Assembly: GCA_027943335.1 (NCBI GenBank)
Contig: BSBK01000765.1
Location: 2,572,001-2,636,000, forward strand
DNA: 64,000 nt
Direction of reading: 5' to 3'
Origin: Chamaecyparis obtusa
Lineage: Eukaryota; Streptophyta; Pinopsida; Cupressales; Cupressaceae
Shown: in pieces, positions 45,078 to 57,997 of the stretch
How the letters are laid out: every line of letters begins with the position of its first letter
Numbering within the stretch: the stretch's first letter is position 1
Translations under genes and position numbers: made by a program
Notes under the pieces: generated by a model
Database searches by the model: none
Told to the model about the DNA's origin: nothing
What the model saw: only the letters and a program-made list of their open reading frames with translations

Positions 45078-46374
45078 CCTAAACCTAGCCTTTAGTTAGA
45101 ACTCTTTACCAGTGGACTTCCTGACCACTCTGAAGCATGTAGATCGTCCTCATATGACCTAAGGACTCTAAAAAAACTCTTAGTTTGTTCCTTTTACAAC
45201 CATAACATAGCAAACTAGACCTGCACGTCAATTTCCTAGGCCTAAACCTAGCCTTTAGTTAGAAATCTTCACTAGTGGACTTCCTAAACACTCCCAAGCA
45301 TGTAGATGGTCCTCATATGACCTAAGGAGTCTGAAACAAGTCTTGGTTTGTTCCCTTTACAACCATACCATAGCAAACTAAAACTGCACGCTAATTTCCT
45401 ACGCCTAAACTTGGCCTTTAGTTAGAACTCTTCACCAGCGGACTTCCTGACCACTCCCAAGCATCCAGATGGTCCTCATATGACCTAAGAACTCTGAAAC
45501 AACTCTTGGTTTGTTCCCTTTACAATCATCCCATAGCAAACTAGACCTGCACGTCAATTTCCTAGGCCTAAACCGAGCGTTTAGTTAGAACTCTTCACCA
45601 GTGGATTTCCTGACCACTTCCAAACATGTAGATGGTCCTCATATGACCTAAGGACTCTGAAAAAAATCTTGATTTGTTTCCTTTAGAATCATCCCATCGC
45701 AAACTAGACCTGCACACCAATTTCCTAGGCCTAAACCTGGCCTTTAGTTAGAACTCTTCACCAGTGGACTTCCTGACCACTCCCAAGCATCCAGATGGTC
45801 CTCATATGACCTAAGGACTCTGAAAAAACTCTTGGTTTGTTCCCTTTACAATCATCCCATAGCAAACTAGACCTGCACACCAATTTCCTAAGCCTCAACC
45901 TAGCCTTTAGTTAGAACTCTTCACCAGTGGAATTCCTGACCACTCCCAAGCATGTAGATGGTCCTCATATGACTTAAGGACTTTGAAGAAACTCTTGTTT
46001 TTTTCCTTTTACAACCATACCACAGCAAACTAGACCTCCACGCCAATTTCCTAAGCCTAAACCTAGCCTTTAGTTAGAAATATTCACCAGTGGACTTCCT
46101 GACCACTCCCAAGCATGTAGATGGTCCTCATATGACATAAGAACTCTGAAACAACTATTGGTTTATTCCTTTTACGACCATACCATAGCAAACTAGACCT
46201 GCACGCCAATTTCCTATGCCTAAACCTAGCTTTTAAATAGAACTCTTCACCAGTTGACTTCTTGACCACTCCCAAGCATGTAGATGGTCCTCATATGACC
46301 TAAAGACTCTGAAACAACCCTTGGTTTGTTCCTTTTACAACCATACCATAGCAAACTACACCTAGACGCCAATT
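45078..46374. repeat. Leading run of eight 162-bp A units
   Basis: The phrase CCTAAACCTAGCC or a close variant recurs at 45078 and then every 162 bases. 1,297 bases divided by 162 gives eight units. A short B-like tail (45037-45077) precedes the first unit. Confidence 0.9.
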
Positions 46375-48474
46375 TTCTTGTATCCTTCTCAACTTTGATT
46401 TTCCACTCTAACTTCTTCACAACTTGGTATCTTGACACAATCAAGATATTTTTAGACACCCATTTAGAAGTTATTTAAGATCTCAAAGCCTTATTTTCCA
46501 ACTCCACTCTAACACCACCTAACACTCACTTTGGAGACAGACCTAATTTAATGCAGAGGTGACAGCCGAAAAGTAGTGTGCCTTTCACTTGAGTCCCACA
46601 ATTCACCAATCACCTGTAATGACTTAAGGGTATTCCCAATCTCTTAGGATGGTGTAACAAAATCAATTAAGTGAGTTTCTATCCCAATAAACTCCCTTCG
46701 CAAAGTTAGACACTTAATCAAAGTTCAATGTCTTTTTGGCTTTAGGGAAACTAGGCCTAAAAGTGACTTATTGCTGAAACTCTTCACCAGTGGACTTCCT
46801 TGACAATCCCAAGCATGTAAATGGTCCTCATTTGACCTAAGGCCTCTGAAATAATAACTGGTTCATTGCCATCAAAACCGTACCATAGTGAACTAGACCT
46901 GCATGCACTTTTCCTTATCGCCTTCTCAACCTCGATTTTTCACTATAACTTATTCACAACTTGGTATCTTGACACAATCAGAATATTTTTAGACACCCAT
47001 TTGGAAGTTATTTAACATCAAAAAGCCTTTTTTTCTAACTCCACTATAGCACAACCTAACACTCACCTTGGACACAGACCTAATTTAATGTAGAGGTGAC
47101 AGCCGAAAAGTAGTGTGCCCTTCACTTGAGTCCCACAATTCACCAATCACATGTAATGACTTAAGGGTATTCTCAATCTCTTAGGATGGTGTAACATAAT
47201 CAATTAAGTGAGTTTCTATCCCAATAAACTCCCTTTGCAAAGTTAGACACTTAATCAAAGTTCAATGTCTTTTTGGCTTTAGGGAAACTAGGCTTAAAAG
47301 TGACTTATTGCAGAAACTCTTCACCAGTGGACTTCCTGACCAATCTCAAGCATGTAAATAGTTCTCATTTGAACTAAGGCCTCTGAAATAACAATTGGTT
47401 CATTTCTATTAAGACCGTACTATAGTGACCTAGACCTGTACGCACTTTTCCTTGTAGCCTTCTCAACCTCGATTTTTCACTCTAACTTATTCACAACTTG
47501 GTATCTTGACACAATCAGGATATTTTTAGCCATGCATTTCAAAGTTATTTAACATCCCAAAGCCTTGTTTTCCAACTCCACTCTAGCACAACCTAACACT
47601 CACCTTGGACACAAACCTAATTTAATGCAGAGGTGACAGCCGAAAAGTAGTGTGCCCTTAACTTGACTCCCACAATTCACCAATCACCTGTAATGACTTA
47701 TGGGTATTCCCAATCTCTTAGGATGGTGTAACACAGTCAATTAAGTGAGTTTCTATCCCAATAAACTTCCTTTGCAAAGTTAGACACTTAATCAAAGTTC
47801 AATGTCTTTTTGGCTTTAGGGAAACTAGGCCTAAAAGTAACTTATTGCTGAAACTCTTCACCAATGGACTTTCTGACCACTCCAAAGCATGTAGCTGGTC
47901 CTCATATGACCTAAGAACTTTGAAACAACTCTTAGTTTGTTACTTTGACAACCATACCATATCAAACTAGACCTGCACACCAATTTCCTAGGCCTAAACC
48001 TAGCCTTTAGTTAGAACTCTTCACCAGTGGACTTTATGACCACTCCCAAGCATGTAGATGGTCTTCATATGACCTAAGGACTCTGAAACAACTCTTGGTT
48101 TGTTCCCTTTACAACCATACCATAGCAAACTAGACCTGCACGCCAATTTCCTAGGCCTAAACCTGGCCTTTAGTTAGAAATCTTCACCAGTGGACTTCCT
48201 GACTACTCTCAAGCATGTAGATGATCCTCATATGACCTAAGGACTCTGAAACAACTATTGGTTTGTTCCCTTTAAGACCATACCATAGCAAACTAGACCT
48301 GCAGGCCAATTTCTTACGCTTAAACCTAGCTTTTAAATAGAACTCTTCACCAGTGGACTTCTTGACCACTCCCAAGCATGTAGATGGTCCTCATATGACC
48401 TAAGGACTCTGAAACAACTCTTGGTTTGTTCCCTTTACAACCATACCATAGCAAACTAGACCTGCACGTCAATT
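46375..48474. repeat. Higher-order unit 1 (3B + 3A)
   Basis: B copies start at about 46375, 46912 and 47450, marked by the CCTTCTCAAC phrase, then A units run to 48474. Total 2,100 bases. Confidence 0.88.
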
Positions 48475-50736
48475 TTCTTGTAGCCTTCTCAACTTCAATT
48501 TTCCAGTCTAACTTCTTCACAACTTGGTATCTTGAGACAATCAAGATATTTTTAGACACCCATTTAGAAGTTATTTAAGATCCCAAAACCTTTTTTTCCA
48601 ACTCCACTCCAACACCACCTAACACTCACCTTGGAGACAGACCTAATTTAATGCAGAGGTGACAACCGAAAAGTAGTGTGCCCTTCACTTGAGTCCCACA
48701 ATTCACCAATCACCTGTAATGACTTAAGGGTATTCCCAATCTCTTAGGATGGTGTAACATAATCAATTAAGTGAGTTTCTATCCCAATAAACTCCCTTCC
48801 CAAAGTTAGACACTTAATCAAAGTTCAATATCTTTTTGGCTTTAGGGAAACTAGGCTTAAAAGTGACTTATTGCTGAAACTCTTCACTAGTGGACTTCCT
48901 GGCCAATCCCAAGCATGTAAATGGTCCTCATTTGACCTAAGGCTTCTAAAATAACAACTGGGTCATTGCCATCAAGATCGTACCATAGTGAACTAGACCT
49001 CCATGCATTTTTCCTTGTCGCCTTCTCAACCTCGATTTTCCACTATAACTTATTCACAACTTGGTATCTTGACACAATCAGGATATTTTTAGACACCCAT
49101 TTAGAATTTATTTAACATCCCAAAGCCTTTTTTTCTAACTCCACTACAGCACAACCTAACACTCACCTTGGACACAAACCTAATTTAATGTAGAGGTGAC
49201 AGCCGAAAAATAGTGTGCCCTTCACTTGACTCCCACAATTCACCAATCACCTGTAATGACTTAAAGGTATTCCCAATCTCTTAGGATGGTGTAACACAAT
49301 CAATTAAGTGAGTTTCTCTCTCAATAAAATCTCTTCGCAAAGTTAGACACTTAATCAAAGTTTAATGTCTTTTTGGCTTTAGGGAAACTAGGCCTAAAAT
49401 TGACTTATTGCTCAAACTTTTCACCAGTGGACTTCCTGACCAATCCCAAGCATGTAAATAGTCCTCATTTGACCTAAGGCCTCTAAAATAAAAATTGGTT
49501 CATTCCCATTAAGATCGTACTATAGTGAACTAGACCTGCACGCACTTTTCCTTGTAGCCTTCTCAACCTCGATTTTTCACTCTAACTTATTGACAACTTG
49601 GTATCTTGACACAATCAAGATATTTTTAGACACCTATTTTGAAGTTATTTAACATTCCAAAGCCTTGTTTTCCAACTCCACTCCAGCACAACCTAACACT
49701 CACCTTGGACACAGACCTAATTTAATGCAGAGGTGACAGCCGAAAAGTAGTGTGCCCTTCACTTGACTCCCACAATTCACCAATCACCTGTAATGACTTA
49801 TGGGTATTCCCAATCTCTTAGGATGGTGTAACATAGTCAATTAAGTGAGTTTATATCCCAATAAAATCCCTTTGCAAAGTTAGACACTTAATCAAAGTTC
49901 AATGTCTTTTTGGCTTTACGGAAACTAGGCCTAAAAGTGACTTATTGTTGAAACTCTTCACCAATGGACTTTCTGACCACTCCAAAGCATTTAGATGGTC
50001 CTCATATGACCTAAGAACTCTGAAAACACTCTTATTTTGTTACTTTTACAACCATACCATATCAAACTAGACCTGCACGCCAATTTCCTAGGCCTAAACC
50101 TAGCCTTTAGTTAGAACTCTTCACCAGTGGACTTCCTGACCACTCCCAAGTATGTAGATGGTCCTCATATGATCTAAGGACTTTGAAAAAACTCTTGGTT
50201 TGTTCCCTTTACAATCATCCCATAGCAAACTAGATCTGCACACCAATTTCTTAAGCCTCAACCTAGCCTTTAGTTAGAACTCTTCACCAGTGGAATTCTT
50301 GACCACTCCCAAACATGTAGATGGTCCTCATATGACTTAAGGACTTTGAAAAAACTCTTGTTTTTTCTCTTTACAACCATACCATAGCAAACTAGACCTG
50401 CACGCCAATTTCCTAGGCCTAAACCTAGCCTTTAGTTAGAAATATTCACCAGTAGACTTTCTGACCACTCCCAAGCATGTAGATGGTCCTCATATGACCT
50501 AAGGACTCTGAAACAACTATTGGTTTGTTCCTTTTACGACCATACCATAGCAAACTAGCCCTGCACGCTAATTTCTTATGCCTAAACCTAGCTTTTAAAT
50601 AAAACTCTTCACCAGTGGACTTCTTGACCACTCCCAAGCATGTAGATGGTTCTCATATGACCTAATGACTCTGAAATAACTCTTGGTTTTTTCCCTTTAC
50701 AACCATACCATAGCAAACTAGACCTGCACTCCAATT
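48475..50736. repeat. Higher-order unit 2 (3B + 4A)
   Basis: B copies start at about 48475, 49013 and 49550. The unit is 2,262 bases, exactly 162 longer than unit 1. Confidence 0.88.
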
Positions 50737-52835
50737 TTCTTGTATCCTTCTCAACTTCGATTTTCCACTCTAACTTCTTCACAACTTGGTATTTTGACAC
50801 AATCAAGATATTTTTAGACACCCATTTAGAAGTTATTTAAAATCTCAAAGCCTTGTTTTCCAACTCCACTCCAACACCACCTAACACTCACCTTGAAGAC
50901 AGACCTAATTTAATGTAGAGGTGACAGCCAAAAAGTAGTGTGCCCCTCACTTGAGTCCCACAATTCACCAATAAATTGTAATGACTTAAGGGTATTCCCA
51001 ATCTTTTAGGATGGTGTAACACAATCAATTAAGTAAGTTTCTATTCCAATAAACTCCCTTTGCAAAGTTAGACACTTAATCAAAGTTCAATGTTTTTTTG
51101 GCTTTACGACAACTAGGCCTAAAAGTGACTTATTGCTGAAACTCTTCACCAGTGGACTTTCTTCCCAATCCCAAGCATGTAAATGGTCCTCATTTGACCT
51201 AAGGCCTCTGAAATAATAACTGGTTCATTGCCATCAAGAATGTACCATAGTGAACTAGACCTCCATGCACTTTTCCTTGTCGCCTTCTCAACCTCGATTT
51301 TCCACTATAACTTATTCACAACTTGGTATCTTGACACAATCAGGATATTTTTAGACACCCATTTAAAATTTATTTAACATCCCAAAGCCTTTTTTTCTAA
51401 CTCCACTACAGCACAACCTAACACTCACCTTGGACACAGACCTAATTTAATGTAGAGGTGACAGCCGAAAAGTAGTGTGCCCTTCACTTGAGTTCCACAA
51501 TTCACCAATCACCTGTAATGACCTAAGGGTATTCCTAATCTCTTAGGATGGTGTAACACAATCAATTAAATGAGTTTCTATCCCAATAAACTCCCTTCGC
51601 AAAGTTAGACACTTAATCAAAGTTCAATGTCTTTTTGGCTTTAGGGAAACTAGGCCTAAAAGTGACTTATTGCTGAAACTCTTCACCAATGGACTTCCTG
51701 TCCAATCCCAAGCATGTAAATAGTCCTCATTTGACCCAAGGCCTTTGAAATAACAATTGGTTCATTCCTATTAAGACCGTACTATAGTGAACTACACCTG
51801 CACGCACTTTTTCTTGTAGCCTTCTCAACCTTGATTTTCCACTCTAACTTATTCACAACTTGGTATTTGACACAATCAGGATATTTTTAGACACCCATTT
51901 CAAAGTTATTTAACATTTCAAAGCCTTTTTTTCCAACTCCACTCCAGCACAACCTAACACTCACCTTGGACACAGACCTAATTTAATGCAGAGGTGACAG
52001 CCGAAAAGTAGTGTGTCCTTCACTTGACTCCCACAATTCACCAATCACCTGTAATGACTTAAGGGTATTCCCAATCTCTTAGGATGGTGTAACATAGTCA
52101 ATTAAGTGAGTTTCTATCCCAATAAACTCCCTTTGCAAAGTTAGACACTTAATCAAAGTTCAATGTCTTTTTGGCTTTAGGGACACTACGCTTAAAAGTG
52201 ACTTATTGCTGAAACTCTTCACCAATGGACTTCCTGACCACTCCAAAGCATGTAGATGGTCCTCATATGACCTAAGACCTCTGAAACAACTCTTAGTTTG
52301 TTACTTTTACAACCATACCATATCAAACTAGACCTACACGCCAATTTCCTAGGCCTAAACCTAGCCTTTAGTTAGAACTCTTCACCAGTGGACTTCCTGA
52401 CCACTCTCAAGCATGTAGATGGTCCTCATATGACCTAAGGACTCTGAAACAACTCTTGGTTTGTTCCCTTTACAACCATACCATAGCAAACTAGACCTGC
52501 ACGCCAATTTCTTAGGCCTAAACTTGGTCTTTAGTTAGAAATCTTCACCAGTGGCCTTCCTGACCACTCCCAAGCATGTAGATGATCCTCATATGACCTA
52601 AGGACTCTGAAACAACTACTGGTTTGTTTCCTTTACGACCATACCATAGCAAACTAGACCTGCACACCAATTTCCTATGCCTAAACCTAGCTTTTAAATA
52701 GAACTCTTGACCAGTGGACTTGTTGACCACTCTCAAGCATGTAGATGGTCCTCATATGACCTAAGGACTCTGAAACAACTCTTGGTTTGTTCCTTTTATA
52801 ACCATACCATAGCAAACTAGACTTGCACGTCAATT
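50737..52835. repeat. Higher-order unit 3 (3B + 3A)
   Basis: 2,099 bases with three B copies followed by A units, matching unit 1 in layout. Confidence 0.88.
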
Positions 52836-55587
52836 TTCTTGTAGCCTTCTCAACTTCGATTTTCCACTCTAACTTCTTCACAACTTGGTATCTTGACACA
52901 ATCAAGATATTTTTAGACACTCATTTAGAAGTTATTTAAGATCCCAAAGCCTTGTTTTCCAACTCCACTCCAACACCACCTAACACTCACCTTGGACACA
53001 GACCTAATTTAATGCAGAGGTGACAGCCGAAAAGTAGTGTGCCCTTCACTTGAGTCCCACAGTTCACCAATCACCTGTAATGACTTAAGGGTATTCCCAA
53101 TCTCTTAGGATGGTGTAACATAATCAATTAAGTGAGTTTCTATCCCAATAAACTCCCTTCCCAAAGTTAGACACTTAATCAAAGTTCAATGTCTTTTTGG
53201 CTTTAGGGAAACTAGGCCTAAAAATGACTTATTGCTGAAACTCTTCACCAGTGGACTTCCTGGCCAATACCAAGCATGTAAATGGTCATCATTTGACCTA
53301 AGGCCTCTGACATAACAACTGATTCATTGCCATCAAGAACGTACCATAGTGAACTAGACCTCCATGCACTTTTCCTTGTCGCCTTCTCAACCTTGATTTT
53401 CCACTATAACTTATTCACAACTTGGTATCTTGACACAATCAAGATATTTTTAGACACCCATTTGAAATTTATTTAACATCCCAAAGCCTTTTTTTCTAAC
53501 TCCACTACAGCACAACCTAACACTCACCTTGGACACAGACCTAATTTAATGTAGAGATGACGGCCGAAAAGTAGTGTGCCCTTCACTAGACTCCCACAAT
53601 TCACCAATCACCTGTAATGACTTAAGGGTATTCCCAATCTCTTAGGATGGTGTAACACAATCAATTAAGTTAGTTTCTATCCTAATAAACTCCCTTCGCA
53701 AAGTTAGACACTTAATCAAAGTTCAATGTCTTTTTGGCTTTAGGGAAACTAGGCCTAAAAGTGACTTATTGCTAAAACTCTTCACCGGTGGACTTCCTGA
53801 CCAATTCCAAGCATGTAAATAGTCCTCATTTGACCTAAGGCCTCTGAAATAACAACTGGTTCATTCCCATTAAGACCGTACTATAGTGAACTAGACCTGC
53901 ATGCACTTTTCCTTATAGCCTTCTCAACCTCGATTTTTCACTCTAACTTATTGACAACTTGGTATCTTGACACAATTAGGATATTTTTAGACACCCATTT
54001 CGAAGTTATTTAACATCCCAAAGCTTTGTTTTCCAGCTCCACTCCAGCATAACCTAACACTCACCTTGGACACAGACCTAATTTAATGCAGAGGTTACAG
54101 CCGAAAAGTAGTGTGCCCTTCACTTGACTCCCACAATTCATCAATCACCTGTAATGACTTATGGATATTCCTAGTCTCTTAGGATGGTGTAACACAGTCA
54201 ATTAAGTGAGTTTCTATCCTAATAAAATCTCTTTGCAAAGTTAGACACTTAATCAAAGTTCAATATCTTTTTGGCTTTAGGGAAACTAGGCCTAAAAGTG
54301 ACTTATTACTGAAACTCTTCACCAATGGACTTCCTGACCACTCCAAAGCATGTAGATGGTCCTCATATGACCTAAAAACTATAAAAACACTCTTAGTTTG
54401 TTACTTTTACAACTATACCATATCAAACTATACTTGCATGCCAATTTCCTAGGCCTAAACCTAGCTTTTAGTTAGAACTCTTCACTAGTGGAGTTCCTGA
54501 CCACTCCCAAGCATGTAGATGGTCCTCATATGATGTAAGGACTCTGAAAAAACTCTTGGTTTGTTCCCTTTACAACCATACCATAGCAAACTAGACCTGC
54601 ACACCAATTTCCTAAGCCTAAACCTGGCCTTTAGTTAGAAATCTTCACTAGTGGACTTCCTGACCACTCTCAAGCATGTAGATGGTCCTCATATGAACTA
54701 AGGACTTTGAAACAACTCTTGATTTGTTCCCTTTACAATCATCCCATAGCAAACTAGACCTGCATGCCAATTTCCTAAGCCTAAACCTAGCCTTTAGTTA
54801 GAACTTTTCACAAGTAGACTTCCTGACCACTCCAAAGCATGCAAATGGTCCTCATATGACCTAAAGAATCTAAAAAAACTTTTAGTTTGTTTCCTTGAGA
54901 ATCATCCCATCATAAACTAGACCTGCACACTAATTTCTTAGGCCTAAACCTAGCGTTTAGTTAGAACTTTTCACCAGTGGACTTCCTGAGCACTCCCAAG
55001 CATGTAGATGGTCCCCATATGACTTAAGGACTCTGAAAAAACTCTTGGTTTTTTTCCTTTAGAACCATACCATAGCAAACTAGACCTGCACGCCAATTTC
55101 CTACGCCTAAACCTGGCCTTTAGTTATAACTCTTCACCAATGGACCTGCTGACCACTCCCAAGCATGTAGATGGTCCTTATATGACCTAAGGACTCTGAA
55201 ATAACTCTTGGTTTGTTCCCTTTATAACAATACCATAGCAAACTAGACCTGCACGCCAATTTCTTAGGCCTAAACCTAGCCTTTAGTTAGAACTCTTCAC
55301 CAGTGGACTTCCTGACCACTTCCAAGCATGTAGATGGTCCTCATATGACCTAAAGACTCTGAAACAACTATTGGTTTGTTCCTTTTACGACCATACCATA
55401 GCAAACTAGACCTGCACGCCAATTTCCTATGCCTAAACCTAGCTTTTAAATAGAACTCTTCACTAGTGGACTTCTTGACCACTCCCAAGCATGTAGATGG
55501 TCCTCATATGACCTAAGGACTCTGAAACAACTCTTTCTTTGTTCCCTTTACAACCATACCATAGCAAACTAGACCTGCACGACAATT
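52836..55587. repeat. Higher-order unit 4 (3B + 7A)
   Basis: 2,752 bases: three B copies (52836, about 53375 and 53910), then an enlarged A run, about four A units longer than unit 1. Confidence 0.85.
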
Positions 55588-57484
55588 TTCTTGTAGCCTT
55601 CTCAACTTTGATTTTTCACTCTAACTTCTTCACAACTTGGTATCTTGACACAATCAAGATATTTTTAGACACCCATTTAGAAGTTATTTAAGATCTCAAA
55701 GCCTTGTTTTCCAACTCCACTCCAACACCACCTAACACTCACCTTGGAGACAGACCTAATTTAATGCAGAGGTGACAACTGAAAAGTAGTGTGCCCTTCA
55801 CTTGAGTCCCACAATTCACCAATCACCTATAATGACTTAAGGGTATTCCCAATCTCTTAGGATGGTATAACAGAATCAATTAAGTGATTTTCTATCCCAA
55901 TAAACTCCCTTCGCAAAGTTAAACACTTAATCAAAGTTCAATGTCTTTTTGGCTTTAGGGAAACTAGGCCTAAAAGTGACTTATTGCTGAAACTCTTCAC
56001 CAGTGGACTTCCTGACCAATCTCAAGCATGTAAATGGTCCTCATTTGACCTAAGGCCTCTGAAATAACAACTGGTTCATTCCCATAAGACCATACTATAG
56101 TGAACTAGACCTGCACGCACTTTTCCTTGTAGCCTTCTCAACCTCAATTTTCCACTTTAACTTATTCACAACTTGGTATCTTGACACAATTAGGATATTT
56201 TTAGACACCCATTTCAAAGTTATTTAACATTCAAAAGCCTTGTTTTCCAACTCCACTCCAGCACAACCTAACACTCACCTTGGACACAGACCTAATTTAA
56301 TGCAGAGGTGACAGCCGAAAAGTAGTGTGCCCTTCACTTGACTCCCACAATTCACCAATCACCTGTAACGACTTATGGGTATTCCCAATCTTTTAGGATG
56401 GTGTAACACAATCAATTAAGTGAGTTTCTATCTCAATAAACTCCTTTTGCAAAGTTAGACACTTAATCAAAGTTCAATGTCTTTTTGGCTTTAGGGAAAC
56501 TAGGCCTAAAAGTGACTTATTACTGAAACTCTTCACCAATGGACTTCCTGACCACTCCAAAGAATGTAGATGGTCTTCATATGACCTAAAAACTCTGAAA
56601 CAACTCTTAGTTTGTTACTTTTACAACTATACCATATCAAACTAGACCTGCACGCCAATTTCCTAGGCCTAAACCTAGCCTTTAGTTAGAACTCTTCACC
56701 AGTGGACTTTCTGACCACTCCCAAGCATGTAGATGGTCCTCATACTACCTAAGGAGTCTGAAACAAGTCTTGGTTTGTTCTTTTTACAACCATACCATAG
56801 CAAACTAGAACTGCACGCCAATTTCCTACGCCTAAACCTGGCCTTTAGTTAGAACTCTTCACCAGCAGATTTCCTGACCACTCCCAAGCATCCAGATGGT
56901 CCTCATATGACCTAAGGACTCTGAAACAACTCTTGGTTCATTCCCATTACAATCATCCCATAGCAAACTAGACCTGCACGCCAATTTCCTAGGCCTAAAC
57001 CTAGCGTTTAGTTAGAACTCTTCACCAGTAAATTTCCTGACCACTTCCAAACATGTAGATGGTCCTCATATGACCTAAGAACTCTGAAACAACTTTTAGT
57101 TTCTTACTTTTACAACCATACCATATCAAACTAGACCTGCACACCAATTTCCTAGGCCTAAACCTAGCCTTTAGTTAGAAATCTTCACCAGTGGACTTCG
57201 TGACCACTCCAAAGCATGTAGATGGTCCTCATATGACCTAAGGACTTTGAAAAAACTCTTGGTTTGTTCCCTTTACAACCATACCATAGCAAACTAGACC
57301 TACGCGCCAATTTCCTATGCCTAAACCTGGCTTTTAGTTAGAACTCTTCACCAGTGGACTTCTTGACCACTCCCAAGCATGTAGATGGTCCTCATATGAC
57401 CTAAGGACTCTGAAACAACTCTTGGTTTGTTCCTTTTACAACCATACCATAGAAAACTAGACTTGTACGCTAATTTCCTAAGCC
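55588..57484. repeat. Final partial higher-order unit (2B + about 6A)
   Basis: Only two B copies (55588 and about 56125) precede the last A run. Repeat homology ends at CTAATTTCCTAAGCC. Confidence 0.83.
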
Positions 57485-57997
57485 AATTAACCTTTAAAAC
57501 CTCACAAATCTAACCTAGCAATTTGTCACTATCTAGGTGAACCCTGTGACCTAAAGTATCTTAGGCTTATAACTTTGCCAAAAGATTCTTGATCACACAT
57601 TAGGATTCCAAACCAAAATTAGGATGATCTATACATATCCATCCTATTTATTACAAACACTAACAAAGCAACACAAATTTCTACTAGTGGAGGGTGCCCT
57701 GCACCATAATTGGCCTAGTCAAAAAGTCAAAGAACTCCATTTGATCTTTGAATAGGACTAATTCCTTGAGTTGATTCCAAGTTACTTGTTGAATCCTCAA
57801 GTTGAGTTAGCGTATTTAAGGTGATAGTGGAGAGCTCTACATCAAGATGGTATGAAAAGAGAGAATGAAGTAAAGGATGGTCATTAAATGCTACAAACTT
57901 CTCGTTATACATACGGGGTAATGCATGAGCAATTTACAATCCACCCAATTTACAATGCTATATAAATTTGACATGTTACGATATTTTGTATCTCCAT
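57485..57997. other. Spacer between satellite and transposase 3' end
   Basis: No satellite homology and no gene I can support. It is the 3' untranslated side of the minus-strand transposase-like gene. Confidence 0.5.

Larger units (their letters stand above)
45037..57484. repeat. Satellite array with 162-bp and 537-bp units in higher-order form
   Basis: A 12.4-kb tandem array. Unit A is about 162 bp, containing GGACTTCCTGACCACTCC and CCATAGCAAACTAGACCTGC. Unit B is about 537 bp: a variant A (with TGACTTATTGCTGAAACTC) plus about 375 bp not found in A, including AGAGGTGACAGCCGAAAAG. The order is eight A, then blocks of B followed by A, ending in about six A. Starts of the first B in each block are 46375, 48475, 50737, 52836 and 55588, giving periods of 2100, 2262, 2099 and 2752. 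The longer periods exceed 2100 by about one and four A units. It lies between the 3' ends of two convergent genes and has no coding frame I would credit. Confidence 0.95.

Noticed and set aside
46084..55488. Recurring minus-strand ORFs of 63-77 codons (MGVVKKSTGEEFYLK... and MSKNILIVS...)
   Set aside because: They fall at the same phase in each satellite block. They exist because the 162-bp unit is a multiple of three. Most units carry stops and there is no start context, so they are repeat by-products.
45037..57484. CTTTAGGGA words resembling plant telomere repeat TTTAGGG
   Set aside because: The word occurs once per unit inside longer unrelated sequence and is never tandem, so it is not interstitial telomeric DNA.
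45037..57484. Regular repeats that could suggest a CRISPR-like array
   Set aside because: Units are 162 and 537 bp and directly adjacent, with no short identical repeats and unique spacers, in a plant genome.
57727..57912. Extra C-terminal exon of the transposase-like gene
   Set aside because: The last exon already ends with a stop at 57998, and I see no convincing splice sites joining this 61-codon frame.
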